Counted from the first letter of the stretch, positions 27,268 to 35,341 are shown. The stretch: DNA of 64,000 bases from Candidatus Obscuribacter sp. (GCA_016718315.1 JADKDV010000003.1:1-64000), one strand, 5' to 3'. The notes: generated from the letters alone by a model not told the origin. A program made the numbers and translations.

Positions 27268-27565
27268 TTGTGATTCCAGAATTTTTGAATGAGCTGAGCC
27301 GATGTTTTTGGCGCTCTTGCCCTTACCCTAACCGCAGCTACTTTTATATAACTGATTCCATCGTGGTTGCAAGCCTGTTTATTGCTGCTTGTAGATATCT
27401 CGATATGCGCCGCATATGCGATCGTGTGCGCTTCGGCTCTGCTTCTGGTTCAAGCTTCTGACAATATGAGAGTCGTCTAAAGATGTCTCGGTGGGTCGGT
27501 CTTGTGTGCTCAAAAGATATTGGAAAAAGATTCATTGGGGTACTGGCGGTATCTCCGTGAAGCGC

Positions 27566-27571
27566 TATACT
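27566..27571 (+). promoter_or_regulatory. Possible -10 box for the RNA at 27.6 kb
   Basis: TATACT matches a sigma-70-type -10 box. No good -35 is seen at the usual spacing. It would start transcription near 27580, just ahead of the structured region. Confidence 0.3.
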
Positions 27572-27579
27572 AAATACAT

Positions 27580-27785
27580 AACCGGTGAGCAATCGCTAAA
27601 TCAGTCGATAGCTTTGAGCCGAGGGGCAATGCGGAAACATCAGATCTGCGCAGATCAGAAACCGTAGCAGGTAGCCCGCCACGAGAGAAGGACTGGCTAG
27701 ACCTTGTGGAAATATTGGGACACGCAAGAGTCCGTCAGACAATAGCTTTAACACCACCGCAGTTCATTCTGGGTGGTGTTTTTGT
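27580..27785 (+). ncRNA. Candidate structured noncoding RNA with own terminator
   Basis: This roughly 200-nt plus-strand stretch lies in a 626-bp gap between two minus-strand genes and has no credible ORF. It folds into nested helices: GGGC 27624-27627 with GCCC 27674-27677; GCGG 27631-27634 with CCGT 27662-27665; apical GATCT/AGATC 27643-27656. A second hairpin pairs GGACT 27690-27694 with AGTCC 27729-27733, with CTTGTG against CACGCAAG inside. It ends at an intrinsic terminator. It lacks the conserved sequences of SRP RNA, RNase P RNA and tmRNA. 6S-like function is possible from size alone. No plus-strand gene follows, so a riboswitch is unlikely. Confidence 0.45.
27750..27783 (+). terminator. 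Intrinsic terminator of the candidate RNA
   Basis: AACACCACC / GGTGGTGTT (9 bp, 13-base loop) is followed by TTTTT on the plus strand. The reverse direction has no T run, so the terminator is plus-oriented. Confidence 0.75.
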
Positions 27786-27890
27786 TTGTGCCAATGTGTT
27801 GGCGTTTTTTTTGCGCCATCGCGCTGGCGTTTTGTTTGTGCCATCGTGCTTGCGTATTGTTAGTGCCAGAGTGTTATTGGTTTGTGGGCG
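27784..27890 (+). repeat. Four degenerate 25-30 bp repeats with GCCA...TGGC arms
   Basis: Four imperfect units follow each other: TTTGTGCCAATGTGTTGGCG, TTTGCGCCATCGCGCTGGCG, TTTGTGCCATCGTGCTTGCG and TTAGTGCCAGAGTGTTATTG. Each carries a short inverted repeat. They lie between the terminator and the 3' end of the pheA-like gene. Confidence 0.6.
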
Positions 27891-27893
27891 CTA

Positions 27894-28706
27894 TCAAGCT
27901 GGTCTTTGCACCCAGAGAAAACTGGTGAAGTTTGAATCAAGATCCTGTAAATCTGCTTCGATGATTTTTAGATTGTTTATGGATGCCAGCACTTTGCTTC
28001 CCATCGTGGCAATATTCTTTGCTAATTTACCTTGACCCATCAAGAGTGCGACTTCAGCATGATCGACGAGATCACCTTCACCACTAGTCTGTTTTAGTCT
28101 TCCGTATTTGTTTTGCAAATTGCTCCGACATTGCCTCAAGACCTGAGGATGGGTCATGATTGTGTCTATTTGGCTGAATTCGCTATCTTGAGCAATCATC
28201 AAGGCATGGGAAATTTTGATGGCAAACTCTTCGACGATTTCAAAGTTGTAATTTGCCATGGCTTGCACCGATTCGGTAACTATGCCACCAAGTGAATTGT
28301 GCATAGCGAATTGACCTCGATCTACCATTCCCTCGTGCAAGGCCCTCAAGACTTGCTCAGTCGTATGTAAGTAAACTAGTTCGTAGTCAATTTCTGGTGT
28401 GCGTGAGAGGTAATAGGTGGCAGCCTCTTCGTTAAAGCTGCCGCGCCCTCCTTGGATGCCTACAATCAATTTTTGTTTGTTGATGCGATTTGGTAACAGG
28501 CGGTTAAAAACTTTGCTCTGCGCTTTGGCCAGGTCAACTCTCATAGCTCTTGTGTAAGGATTGTAGGTCTGTAAATCGACAAATAATTGCCAGCTATCAT
28601 TGCCTACTTGTTCTTTAATTTCCTGTAGCTTAGTAGCGCCGGCGGTATCAATGCTAGTTGGTTTTAAATCAAATTCTGCCAGGATGCGTCCAATAAAGTG
28701 TGTCAC
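27894..28706 (-). CDS. pheA: TyrA C-terminal domain fused to prephenate dehydratase
   Basis: A 270-residue frame beginning GTG right after the TGA of the TyrA-like gene and in the same frame. Residues 1-70 (THFIGRILAEFDLKPTSIDT, NDSWQLFVDLQTYNPY) are the helical C-terminal domain of prephenate dehydrogenase. Residues 78-270 are a prephenate dehydratase domain (GGRGSFNEEAATYYL, FAMHNSLGGIVTESVQAM, ALMIAQDSEFSQI, THPQVLRQC). No ACT regulatory domain follows. The catalytic TRF motif reads TSF (NFTSFLWV), so the key Arg is Ser. The natural product is probably one TyrA-PheA polypeptide converting prephenate toward tyrosine and phenylalanine. Confidence 0.75.
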   Translation of the reverse strand: MTHFIGRILAEFDLKPTSIDTAGATKLQEIKEQVGNDSWQLFVDLQTYNPYTRAMRVDLAKAQSKVFNRLLPNRINKQKLIVGIQGGRGSFNEEAATYYLSRTPEIDYELVYLHTTEQVLRALHEGMVDRGQFAMHNSLGGIVTESVQAMANYNFEIVEEFAIKISHALMIAQDSEFSQIDTIMTHPQVLRQCRSNLQNKYGRLKQTSGEGDLVDHAEVALLMGQGKLAKNIATMGSKVLASINNLKIIEADLQDLDSNFTSFLWVQRPA

Positions 28707-29240
28707 TCACTGGCTTTGCGCCGCCAGGCGATCGTGCTCATCTGCGCTCATTGGCAGTACCATAAAGTCTTTTGCCCGAAAATACTCAAGCCAGAACTGA
28801 TATTTGTCTCCCTTATCTTTGCAATCAATTACCAGTGTTTTTTTACTTCCAGACTTGTCCGTGAAGCTATCTGGACCAAACATTGGATGGGTTAGTATGG
28901 CGCTATAACCTGGTGGGAGGTGTTTCGCGAAGACCTCCATGGGATGTGATTTGACAGAAAGCACGTCAATCAGAGTCTTGGCGCCACTTTGATTGGCAAA
29001 GTGTGGCAGGTGCGAAATTAAGGTGTCTTCAAATCGAGAAATAGGAACGCAGTAGAAAATCACATCACTTTTGAGTGCTTCTTGCAATGGTTTATAGCTG
29101 AAACCAAGGCTGGCCGCAGCAATCTCGGTGTCATGCTTTTCGTCATAGACACAAAGTGTAAAATCATCTTTTAAAATCGATGCCCAGAGTTGACCGAATC
29201 TACCGAATCCAATAACTGCAACTGATTTAGGTTTCGGCAC
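28707..29240 (-). CDS. tyrA: Prephenate dehydrogenase, NAD-binding domain, ended by in-frame TGA
   Basis: About 177 residues from GTG 29240. I chose this start because AAAAGGGA precedes it and a promoter -10 box at 29298-29303 makes the upstream TTG at 29312 unlikely to be transcribed. It has the Rossmann motif GFGRFGQLWAS, the VPISRFEDTL strand, the LIDVLSVK motif and the TyrA signature THPMFGPDS. It stops at DEHDRLAAQSQ-TGA, in the middle of the conserved HDRxxAxxQxxTHF segment; the same frame then continues with THFIGRIL. One substitution would therefore split a TyrA-PheA fusion. Readthrough, restart at GTG, or sequence error are the alternatives. Confidence 0.75.
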   Translation of the reverse strand: MPKPKSVAVIGFGRFGQLWASILKDDFTLCVYDEKHDTEIAAASLGFSYKPLQEALKSDVIFYCVPISRFEDTLISHLPHFANQSGAKTLIDVLSVKSHPMEVFAKHLPPGYSAILTHPMFGPDSFTDKSGSKKTLVIDCKDKGDKYQFWLEYFRAKDFMVLPMSADEHDRLAAQSQ

Positions 29241-29297
29241 AATTTCCCTTTTCTTCGTCAAAGCGGCGCAACATCCAGCACATCGGAGTGTGTGGTC

Positions 29298-29328
29298 ATT
29301 ATAGTCGGTCAATTATGACTCAGGTCAA
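29298..29328 (-). promoter_or_regulatory. Sigma-70-type promoter of tyrA-pheA
   Basis: On the minus strand TTGACC (29323-29328) and a perfect TATAAT (29298-29303) are separated by 19 bases, about 58 bp ahead of the preferred GTG start. The spacing is slightly long. Confidence 0.55.
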
Positions 29329-29357
29329 TATGGGGCTAGTTAGATAATCGAGCTAAA

Positions 29358-30296
29358 TCAATGGCAGTCATAATCATCAAGTTCTGGCGATTGATTGTCA
29401 GTATTCTCGGTTTTATAAGTGTTTTCAGCGCTTTCAGAGTTTTCGCCCGGCGCATCAGACTCTTTGGGGGCATCGCAATTGTTGTTTGCTTCGCCCGCTT
29501 TTGTTGAATCTCCTGCTTCTCCTGCCTCTCTTGTATCAGTTTCAGGCGATGATGGATTTGTTTCTTGCTTGCTATTTGTCGCAGAGGGATTCTCTAGTTC
29601 ATCATTGTTTGGCTTTTTAAGCGGTTTTATAAATATTGGTTTGCGTGCAGGTCGGATCATCAGATCTTCTAAAACATGAGTCGGTGTTGTCGGGAGAATT
29701 TCTGTAAGCCACTGTGGCAGGAGCTTCTTAAGTGCTGGGATTTTTGCCTTATCCCTTGGTTTTAAGTCTTGCCAGACTTCTTCTATATCATCCAAAGTGA
29801 TATCTTTGCTGCCAATTAGCCATAAATCCCGCATTGCTTTAGCCGCGTTGGACTCTCCCAGTGCTAGAAGCCTTGGGCTGACACTTTTGAGATTGATGCG
29901 CCACCCATTTGTGTGCATTATAAAAGAGCTGGTGCGTCCGTCTGTAGCCAACGTTTCTTGTGATGGCTTGAGTAGTTCTTTGCCTCGATCGTCCAAGCGA
30001 CTGAGGCAGTCTCGACTTATATTGTTCGCTACAGTCGCTATCTTTCTGCCAAATGCTTTTCTTTTAATTGCTGCGATTTGTTTTACTGTCACCTTCTTGT
30101 TTTTTGCGTCATGAAATCTAAAAACCCCTCTGGTCAGGCGTTCTAGAACTCCTCCTCGTACCATCCGTGATAAGGCGGTATCGATTGTCGTCCGTCTAGC
30201 AAAAGGCAGCAAATCTCTCGTTGTAAGAATATGTCCTTTTGGAAGTCCAAACAAAAACCTTAAATACGGCGAAACCGGCTGTTCATGTGCACCCAT
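29358..30296 (-). CDS. AbiEi/DUF6088-like regulator (orphan antitoxin type)
   Basis: A 312-residue protein. The N-terminus is a winged helix-turn-helix of the type IV antitoxin AbiEi group (GHILTTRDLLPFARRTTIDT, LSRMVRGGVLERLTRGVFRF). A middle domain follows (TDGRTSSFIMHTNGWRINLK, SNAAKAMRDLWLIG), as in DUF6088 proteins, and then an acidic Ser/Glu/Asn-rich tail from about 235. AbiEi proteins repress their own promoter and neutralise an AbiEii nucleotidyltransferase; no such toxin gene is adjacent. A ribosome site (GGAGG) lies 8 bases ahead and a 19-bp perfect inverted repeat just before it. It may act as a plain autoregulated repressor. Confidence 0.7.
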   Translation of the reverse strand: MGAHEQPVSPYLRFLFGLPKGHILTTRDLLPFARRTTIDTALSRMVRGGVLERLTRGVFRFHDAKNKKVTVKQIAAIKRKAFGRKIATVANNISRDCLSRLDDRGKELLKPSQETLATDGRTSSFIMHTNGWRINLKSVSPRLLALGESNAAKAMRDLWLIGSKDITLDDIEEVWQDLKPRDKAKIPALKKLLPQWLTEILPTTPTHVLEDLMIRPARKPIFIKPLKKPNNDELENPSATNSKQETNPSSPETDTREAGEAGDSTKAGEANNNCDAPKESDAPGENSESAENTYKTENTDNQSPELDDYDCH

Positions 30297-30313
30297 GGTC
30301 TATACCTCCGAAT

Positions 30314-30357
30314 ATGGTTTTAGCCAGAAATAGGGCTGTATTTCTGGCTAAAACCAT
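30314..30357 (-). promoter_or_regulatory. 19-bp perfect inverted repeat, likely operator
   Basis: Arms ATGGTTTTAGCCAGAAATA and TATTTCTGGCTAAAACCAT match without error across a 6-base spacer. The element ends 17 bases before the ATG of the AbiEi-like gene, immediately upstream of its ribosome site. It could be the repressor's operator, or an RNA hairpin next to the ribosome site. It has no T run and is not a terminator for a neighbouring gene. Confidence 0.65.
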
Positions 30358-30505
30358 GAGACTCAATGGGTATAACGGTGGCGCCTGCAATAAAGTTCAA
30401 ATTTCCAAAAATCAAGTGGTATTTATCCCGTGCGATGATTTTTGCATCATGTCAATTTTGGGAAGTTTGCTGTAATGAAATTTCCATTTCCATCGGAGAG
30501 CGCAA

Positions 30506-31093
30506 ATGTCTTTTGTTCCGTCTGTTTCTTTGAGTGGTGAGAGCGTCGAGCTAGTGCCTCTAAGTTATGATCATGTTGATGACCTGACAGAGTCCGTGCG
30601 CGACGGAGAGCTTTGGCAGCTCTGGTATACATTCATTCCGGAGCCAGACAAAGTGCGCGATGAAATCGAGCGTCGACTTAAACTACAAGAGGAAGGGACG
30701 ATGATGCCTTTTTCTGTAATCGACAAAAATACTGGTAGAGCCTGCGGCATGACTACATTCATGAATATCGATGGTAATGCCAGGCGAGTTGAAATTGGTT
30801 CAACTTGGTATCGTAAATCGGTGCAGCGTACCAGTCTCAATACTGAATGCAAGCTATTGCTTTTAACTTACGCCTTTGAGTCCCTACAGTGTATCGCTGT
30901 TGAATTTAGAACATCTTTCTTCAATCATCAAAGTAGAAAAGCGATTGAGAGGTTGGGTGCCAAGCTCGATGGAATTTTGCGGAACCACTCTAGACATGGC
31001 AACGGCACCCTCAGGGACACCTGTGTATACAGCATCATTGAAAGTGAATGGAGCACTGTCAAAGCGCATCTCGATGCGCGCCTTGGATTCTAA
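30506..31093 (+). CDS. GNAT acetyltransferase, RimJ/RimL type
   Basis: A 195-residue acetyl-CoA-dependent N-acetyltransferase. It has the family's N-terminal strand (VELVPLSYDHVDDLTESV), PFSVIDKNTGRACGMTTFMNI, the motif EIGSTWYRKSVQRTSLNTEC at the acetyl-CoA site, and the closing RAIERLGAKLDGILR-type segment (here RKAIERLGAKLDGILRNHS). RimJ/RimL members acetylate protein N-termini or small amines. A ribosome site (GGAGAG) precedes ATG 30506. It ends overlapping the convergent TetR gene by 4 bp. Confidence 0.85.
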   Translation: MSFVPSVSLSGESVELVPLSYDHVDDLTESVRDGELWQLWYTFIPEPDKVRDEIERRLKLQEEGTMMPFSVIDKNTGRACGMTTFMNIDGNARRVEIGSTWYRKSVQRTSLNTECKLLLLTYAFESLQCIAVEFRTSFFNHQSRKAIERLGAKLDGILRNHSRHGNGTLRDTCVYSIIESEWSTVKAHLDARLGF

Positions 31094-31710
31094 TGCTTGT
31101 TTGAATTTACTGGTGTCAGGCCTGCCAGGAGAGCTCTGAAGTTTTTCAGAACACTCTCCACAGCTGACCCTTCCATATTGTGTTTGGTCCAACTGATATT
31201 GGAGTGCATGCCAGTGAAGCCAAACAAATGAGCTATGAACTCAGCATCTAAGTCTGCTCTCAAGTCACCATTAGCTTGAGCTGCTCTCACAAGCTCTGTA
31301 AATACGAAAAAAAATGGCGGCGGTGCTGGCATGCCTTTAGCATTTTTGCCGGGCGCTGGCTTGGGAAAGATTGGGCCTTGACCATACAGGACCCGGGCTA
31401 AGTCTTTGTGTTCTTCCGCCCAGGCTGATTGACAGATAAGGAAATGCTCTATGACTATCAGAGGGGGCTGACCTTGCTCGGCCTCGTTCTTTGCTTGCTG
31501 CAATAAGATGTCAAAGGACTGATGTCTCAGTGCCAGTACAATTTCTTCTTTTGATTTAAAATTGTAATAAAGAGTGCCCTTGGCTACATCGGCTTCTTCG
31601 GCAATGTCGTCCACTGACGAATCATCATACCCACGCTGGCTGAATAGACGGGCTGCGGCATTGAGGATTTGCTGACGTGTTTCTTCCCGTTTTTTTTCGC
31701 GGCGACTCAT
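31090..31710 (-). CDS. TetR-family transcriptional regulator
   Basis: A 206-residue repressor with the classic N-terminal helix-turn-helix (ETRQQILNAAARLFSQRGYD, SSVDDIAEEADVAKGTLYYN, FKSKEEIV). The C-terminal ligand domain is variable (MPAPPPFFFVFTELVRAAQAN). It is divergent from the Spy-like gene at 31849 across 138 bp, which contains a TTGA-type inverted repeat. It is therefore likely to control that gene and itself. Ligand unknown. Confidence 0.9.
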   Translation of the reverse strand: MSRREKKREETRQQILNAAARLFSQRGYDDSSVDDIAEEADVAKGTLYYNFKSKEEIVLALRHQSFDILLQQAKNEAEQGQPPLIVIEHFLICQSAWAEEHKDLARVLYGQGPIFPKPAPGKNAKGMPAPPPFFFVFTELVRAAQANGDLRADLDAEFIAHLFGFTGMHSNISWTKHNMEGSAVESVLKNFRALLAGLTPVNSNKH

Positions 31711-31723
31711 TGTTCTCCAAAGT

Positions 31724-31739
31724 TTGACAAATTGTTCAA
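31724..31739. promoter_or_regulatory. Possible TetR operator
   Basis: TTGACAAATTGTTCAA is an imperfect 16-bp palindrome (12 of 16 positions symmetric) lying 14 bp upstream of the TetR start in the divergent intergenic region. Confidence 0.35.
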
Positions 31740-31848
31740 CGGTATGATTTTATACTCTAGTCCAAAAAGATTGCAAGGCTGCGAGGGTATTATTTGGCTG
31801 ACGTGTTGGTCATAATCCAAGAATAAGCTAGATAATCTGGAGAAAGAC

Positions 31849-32754
31849 GTGAAAAAAGTGAACTTCATAGTGTCCACCGCACTGTTTGCGAACCTTTTGA
31901 ATTGCTGCAATATTTTAACTGCTCAGGCACAATCTTATTCATCGGCGCTGCTACCGGATAGTAGTCTGGCTGCTAACGAAAGCTTGAATTCTCCTGCTAG
32001 CTCTGCTGCTTCTGGCTCTGCTGCTTCTGGCTCTACTCCTGCTAACTCCACTGCTACTGAATCTGCTCCCGCTTCCGCTCCGTCTTCTACAGATAGCTCA
32101 CCATCTGGGGCTTCTGGTAGTGCGGTTAATGGTGATGGTGCTACAAAGCTTTCGCCTGCCGCTATGAGTCCTTCTCCCTCATTTCCTTTTTCTTTCGGAC
32201 CAGACGGCAAAGCTACTTTAAACGCCTTGCCCGGTCCTATGAATAAAGCCGCAGCAAGCACCTTCGTACGCCTTTTAAAAGAACATTTGTTGACTCCCTC
32301 GGGACTTCTATCTCTTGCTATGAACCGCTCTCCTGGTAGCACTCCCAGCGATTTTTTGATGAAGAGTGGCAAATTTGATGGACTTTTGATGATTCTTTCT
32401 TTTATTGGCAGCAAAGTTGAACTATCTGATAGCCAGATTGAGCAGTTGCAAAAGATCCGCAACAAATTGCTCGACAAATCAGCCCCTATCAATGCCGATT
32501 TGACTGTGCTGGAGCGCAAATTTAGAGATCAGTTGATTGCTCCCGAGCTCGATGACAAAGCAATGCGCAGTTTGCGACGCCAGATTGGTCGCGACAAAGA
32601 TAAGTTAGATGCTTTGATGACAGAGCATATGATTGCAACAAGTCATGTTTTTACCACCGAACAACGTCAGAAAGTGCGTGATCTGTTTATGCGCATGCAA
32701 GCCGGTCCAATGGGCATAAAGCGCCCGCAAGAGAAAAAGACCACAGGAGACTAA
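31849..32754 (+). CDS. Spy/CpxP-like periplasmic protein
   Basis: A 301-residue secreted protein from GTG 31849. It has a signal peptide (residues 1-27, TAQAQS), a long Ser/Ala-rich low-complexity stretch (about 35-110), and a helical C-terminal region of the LTxxQ type (VELSDSQIEQLQKIRNKL, LDDKAMRSLRRQIGRDKDKL, HVFTTEQRQKVRDLFMRMQ). Spy/CpxP proteins are periplasmic chaperones or stress sensors; here the LT motifs are LSDSQ and FTTEQ. It is divergent from TetR and its stop shares a base with the next gene (TAATG). Confidence 0.7.
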   Translation: MKKVNFIVSTALFANLLNCCNILTAQAQSYSSALLPDSSLAANESLNSPASSAASGSAASGSTPANSTATESAPASAPSSTDSSPSGASGSAVNGDGATKLSPAAMSPSPSFPFSFGPDGKATLNALPGPMNKAAASTFVRLLKEHLLTPSGLLSLAMNRSPGSTPSDFLMKSGKFDGLLMILSFIGSKVELSDSQIEQLQKIRNKLLDKSAPINADLTVLERKFRDQLIAPELDDKAMRSLRRQIGRDKDKLDALMTEHMIATSHVFTTEQRQKVRDLFMRMQAGPMGIKRPQEKKTTGD

Positions 32755-33422
32755 TGAAACTTACAATTCTGACTTTGATCGCTGTGACTGTGTCATGGTC
32801 TCTTCAACTCGACTGTCAGGCCTTGCCTCCGCTTCCAGAGATCAATCCTGATCCAGCTAAAACCGCGGCTCCCGCTACCGTTGTTAAAAAGGCTCGTCCA
32901 GCTTCTCAAGTTGATGATTCGGCTGTGCCCGATGGTGTTAGAGCCAAAGACTATGATGAGATTTTTTCGGATACCAATATGTCCAGTGGAGCTCTTTTGA
33001 TGCGGGGCAAGGCAGCTCTCAAAGGCGGCAATTATCGTAAGGCACTTGCTCTAGCTGAGCATGGCTTGAGGATGGAAATGGACGATCCTGATCTTCATCT
33101 TTTGCATGCCGAAGCACTGGAGGCAAAGCTTAAATACCAGGTCGATAAAGACCCGGCGTTATTTCAAAAGGTGGTCGAAAAGTGGCTTTTGATTTACCGC
33201 AACCAGGTCGGTGAAGAAAAAGGTATGGACGTGAAAGGTATATCAGTCTTGCGCGGCTTTTATTCTGATGAAGAACGAGGAATGGAAGCTAAAAGGCATT
33301 TGCTTAAATTGACAGGCTATGTACCTAAAATGTGGGAGACCAACAACCGCTATTTGAAGCGCGTCTTGAAACCTGCCACGACTAGCGTGACAGCAAAAAT
33401 CAGAAGCAAGAGTGAAGACTGA
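32754..33422 (+). CDS. Secreted TPR-like partner of the Spy-like protein
   Basis: A 222-residue protein with a signal peptide (residues 1-23, SLQLDCQA), a Pro/Ala/Lys linker, and helical repeat sequence (SSGALLMRGKAALKGGNYRK, LALAEHGLRMEMDDPDLHLL, EALEAKLKYQVDKDPALF). It is translationally coupled to the Spy-like gene. No defined family beyond TPR-like helices. Joint action in the periplasm is inferred from the overlap. Confidence 0.6.
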   Translation: MKLTILTLIAVTVSWSLQLDCQALPPLPEINPDPAKTAAPATVVKKARPASQVDDSAVPDGVRAKDYDEIFSDTNMSSGALLMRGKAALKGGNYRKALALAEHGLRMEMDDPDLHLLHAEALEAKLKYQVDKDPALFQKVVEKWLLIYRNQVGEEKGMDVKGISVLRGFYSDEERGMEAKRHLLKLTGYVPKMWETNNRYLKRVLKPATTSVTAKIRSKSED

Positions 33423-33472
33423 GTGGGCTCAGCGTGAAGGTTGAGAGGGCTTGGATTGAAGCCTGAGAGGGT

Positions 33473-33952
33473 TTATTGTGCCTGGCGTTTTTTTAGGATG
33501 GCGATAGTATAGCCACCATGCTCGCCACCATTCTTGTCCACATAGCTCCAGTCGTCTATGTCGGTGGTGCGCGCTGTGGCGGGTTGTCCGGCTTGCAAAT
33601 TGCCAGCACTATCGTTCTGGGCAAAATGGCCAACGATGTCGAGATTTTCCATTTTGTCCACAATTAGCCATTTGTGTACCTTTTGCTCGCCATCCTGAAA
33701 TGCTGCTTTGACCGCAAACTTTTCTTCTGGCTGACGCTCTTTAAAAGCTTTGGCAAATTCTTCGAAATGCTCAAGAGCGGTAATGCGTGCTTTCATCAGG
33801 TCTTTATCGCCTTCGCGGGCATATGCCATACCATCTGGTGCTGGTTTATCAGTTTTTAGGGGTGGTTCGCTTTTGTTGCAGCCGCTAATTGTTAGCAAGG
33901 GTACTACAGCTGCAGCTAAGGCTATGGAAGTTACTTTTAGACGATTGGACAT
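33473..33952 (-). CDS. DUF2314 lipoprotein
   Basis: A 159-residue protein with a lipoprotein signal (LLTISGC, Cys at about 25) followed by a DUF2314 domain. The domain shows FAVKAAFQDGEQKVHKWLIV and NLDIVGHFAQND, then the closing TDIDDWSYVDKNGGEHGGYT. DUF2314 has no known biochemical activity. The gene stands alone, convergent with the Spy-like operon. Confidence 0.75.
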   Translation of the reverse strand: MSNRLKVTSIALAAAVVPLLTISGCNKSEPPLKTDKPAPDGMAYAREGDKDLMKARITALEHFEEFAKAFKERQPEEKFAVKAAFQDGEQKVHKWLIVDKMENLDIVGHFAQNDSAGNLQAGQPATARTTDIDDWSYVDKNGGEHGGYTIAILKKRQAQ

Positions 33953-34372
33953 GCGATTTTTACCTCTGCAATTTTGCTCTGGCGAACTAAATTATGGCTA
34001 CTAACTGATTTTTTTGATCGGGCTAACTTGTTATGGCTGCTAACTGATTTCTTGGGCGTGCTCACAAATTATGGCTACTATCTGATTTTCTGCTCATTTT
34101 GTGCTCATTTTTAGATGCCGTGACTGGCTGCAATTTTTGTAGATGAACTGTCTCTTTAAGTGGCTCCTATTTTGTACTTTGGTTCCTTTGGCAAATTTGT
34201 TCTAAGTGCTCTGCCTTGAATTGCTATAAGATTGCAAATGTGGCGCCGTAACTAAATGTCTCATCAATCAGTTGTTGATATCAAATACGGCTCCAGTATA
34301 GCTAATATCCCTAACTGGAATCGTGTCTTATCCTCTTGACCGCGTTAGCGGTCCATCCCGAAGACCATTCAA
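33953..34372. other. 420-bp intergenic region with three 36-38 bp imperfect repeats
   Basis: Three diverged copies of CTAAATTATGGCTACTAACTGATTTT run at about 33987-34022, 34023-34060 and 34061-34094. A GACCGC/GCGGTC hairpin lies at 34339-34354 just before thrB. No gene is seen. Confidence 0.55.
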
Positions 34373-35341
34373 TTGACAGACTTAGTAAAAAATATCGATA
34401 AACTGCTCACCCGTGGACGCAAAATAACGCTCAAGTTACCTGGTACAACGAGTAACCTTGGACCTGGGCTAGACTGTCTTGGACTGGCTCTCAATGTCTA
34501 TAGCGAAATGTCCTTTTTTTTGCTTGAAGACAATGATCCGGGTGTGCCACTAATTACTTTTAGAGGCGGTATTGCCAAGAGTAGCTTGTCGCAAGATCAA
34601 GGGGACCTGACCTACACAATTTTGAGCAAGCTTTGGCAACGTGACCATCATTTACTCGATCGTGTGCGCATTATGGTGGATTCCGAAATCCCACTTGGTG
34701 CAGGTCTGGGAGCCAGTTCTACCGCTATTATCGGCGCTCTCTGGGCGGCTAATGTACTCAAGGACAAAATCCCTACTGCTCCTTCTTTGTTGGCTGAGGG
34801 CTGCGAGTTAGAAGGGCATCCTGAAACACTTTCAGCATGTCTTTTGGGTGGACTTGTGGTTTGCAGTCCTGGTCAAAATGGGCGGGTCATAACCCAGCGC
34901 CTTAAATGGCCCGAAGACTGGCGTTTACTCGTGGCTATGCCGCCATACACGCTCAATACTCAAGTCACGCGCGCTGTATTGCCCCGTCAAGTAAGGCACG
35001 AAGACGCTATGTATAACGTGCAACGAGTGGCGCAGCTTATTGCTGCAGTCGCCCGTGCCGATGAAGCCTGTCTCAAGGACTCGATGGAAGACCGCTTGCA
35101 TGAACCATTTCGTTCACAGCTGGTGCCGGAATTGGCTTTGCTCAAGCGTGAGCTTGTTAATGAACCAATTATGGGGTGTTTCCTCTCTGGGGCTGGTTCT
35201 TCAGTTGTTACTGTGGTGCATAAGCGTCACAAAGATGCTGTCATTGAGCGCATTAACGATTGGAACTCCAAACTGGAAAAACCAGGCAAAATTTTGGACC
35301 TGAAAGCCGACGAACAGGGCATTCAGGAACTTGAAGTTTAG
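34373..35341 (+). CDS. thrB: Homoserine kinase
   Basis: A 322-residue GHMP-family kinase that phosphorylates homoserine with ATP on the way to threonine. It opens at a TTG. Motif 1 is KLPGTTSNLGPGLDCLGLAL; the ATP loop is PLGAGLGASSTAIIGAL (about 108-124); motif 3 is GCFLSGAGSSVVTVV. HPETLSACLLGG matches the ThrB substrate region. Length is normal for ThrB. A terminator follows and no other threonine gene is adjacent. Confidence 0.93.
   Translation: MTDLVKNIDKLLTRGRKITLKLPGTTSNLGPGLDCLGLALNVYSEMSFFLLEDNDPGVPLITFRGGIAKSSLSQDQGDLTYTILSKLWQRDHHLLDRVRIMVDSEIPLGAGLGASSTAIIGALWAANVLKDKIPTAPSLLAEGCELEGHPETLSACLLGGLVVCSPGQNGRVITQRLKWPEDWRLLVAMPPYTLNTQVTRAVLPRQVRHEDAMYNVQRVAQLIAAVARADEACLKDSMEDRLHEPFRSQLVPELALLKRELVNEPIMGCFLSGAGSSVVTVVHKRHKDAVIERINDWNSKLEKPGKILDLKADEQGIQELEV

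Noticed and set aside
27580..27785. SRP RNA, RNase P RNA, tmRNA or tRNA at this site
   Set aside because: None of their conserved sequences (for example GGAAGCAGC, GAGGAAAGTCC, GGTTCGA) is present.
30355..30475. 40-codon plus-strand ORF beginning ATGAGACTC
   Set aside because: No ribosome site, and it begins inside the 19-bp inverted repeat.
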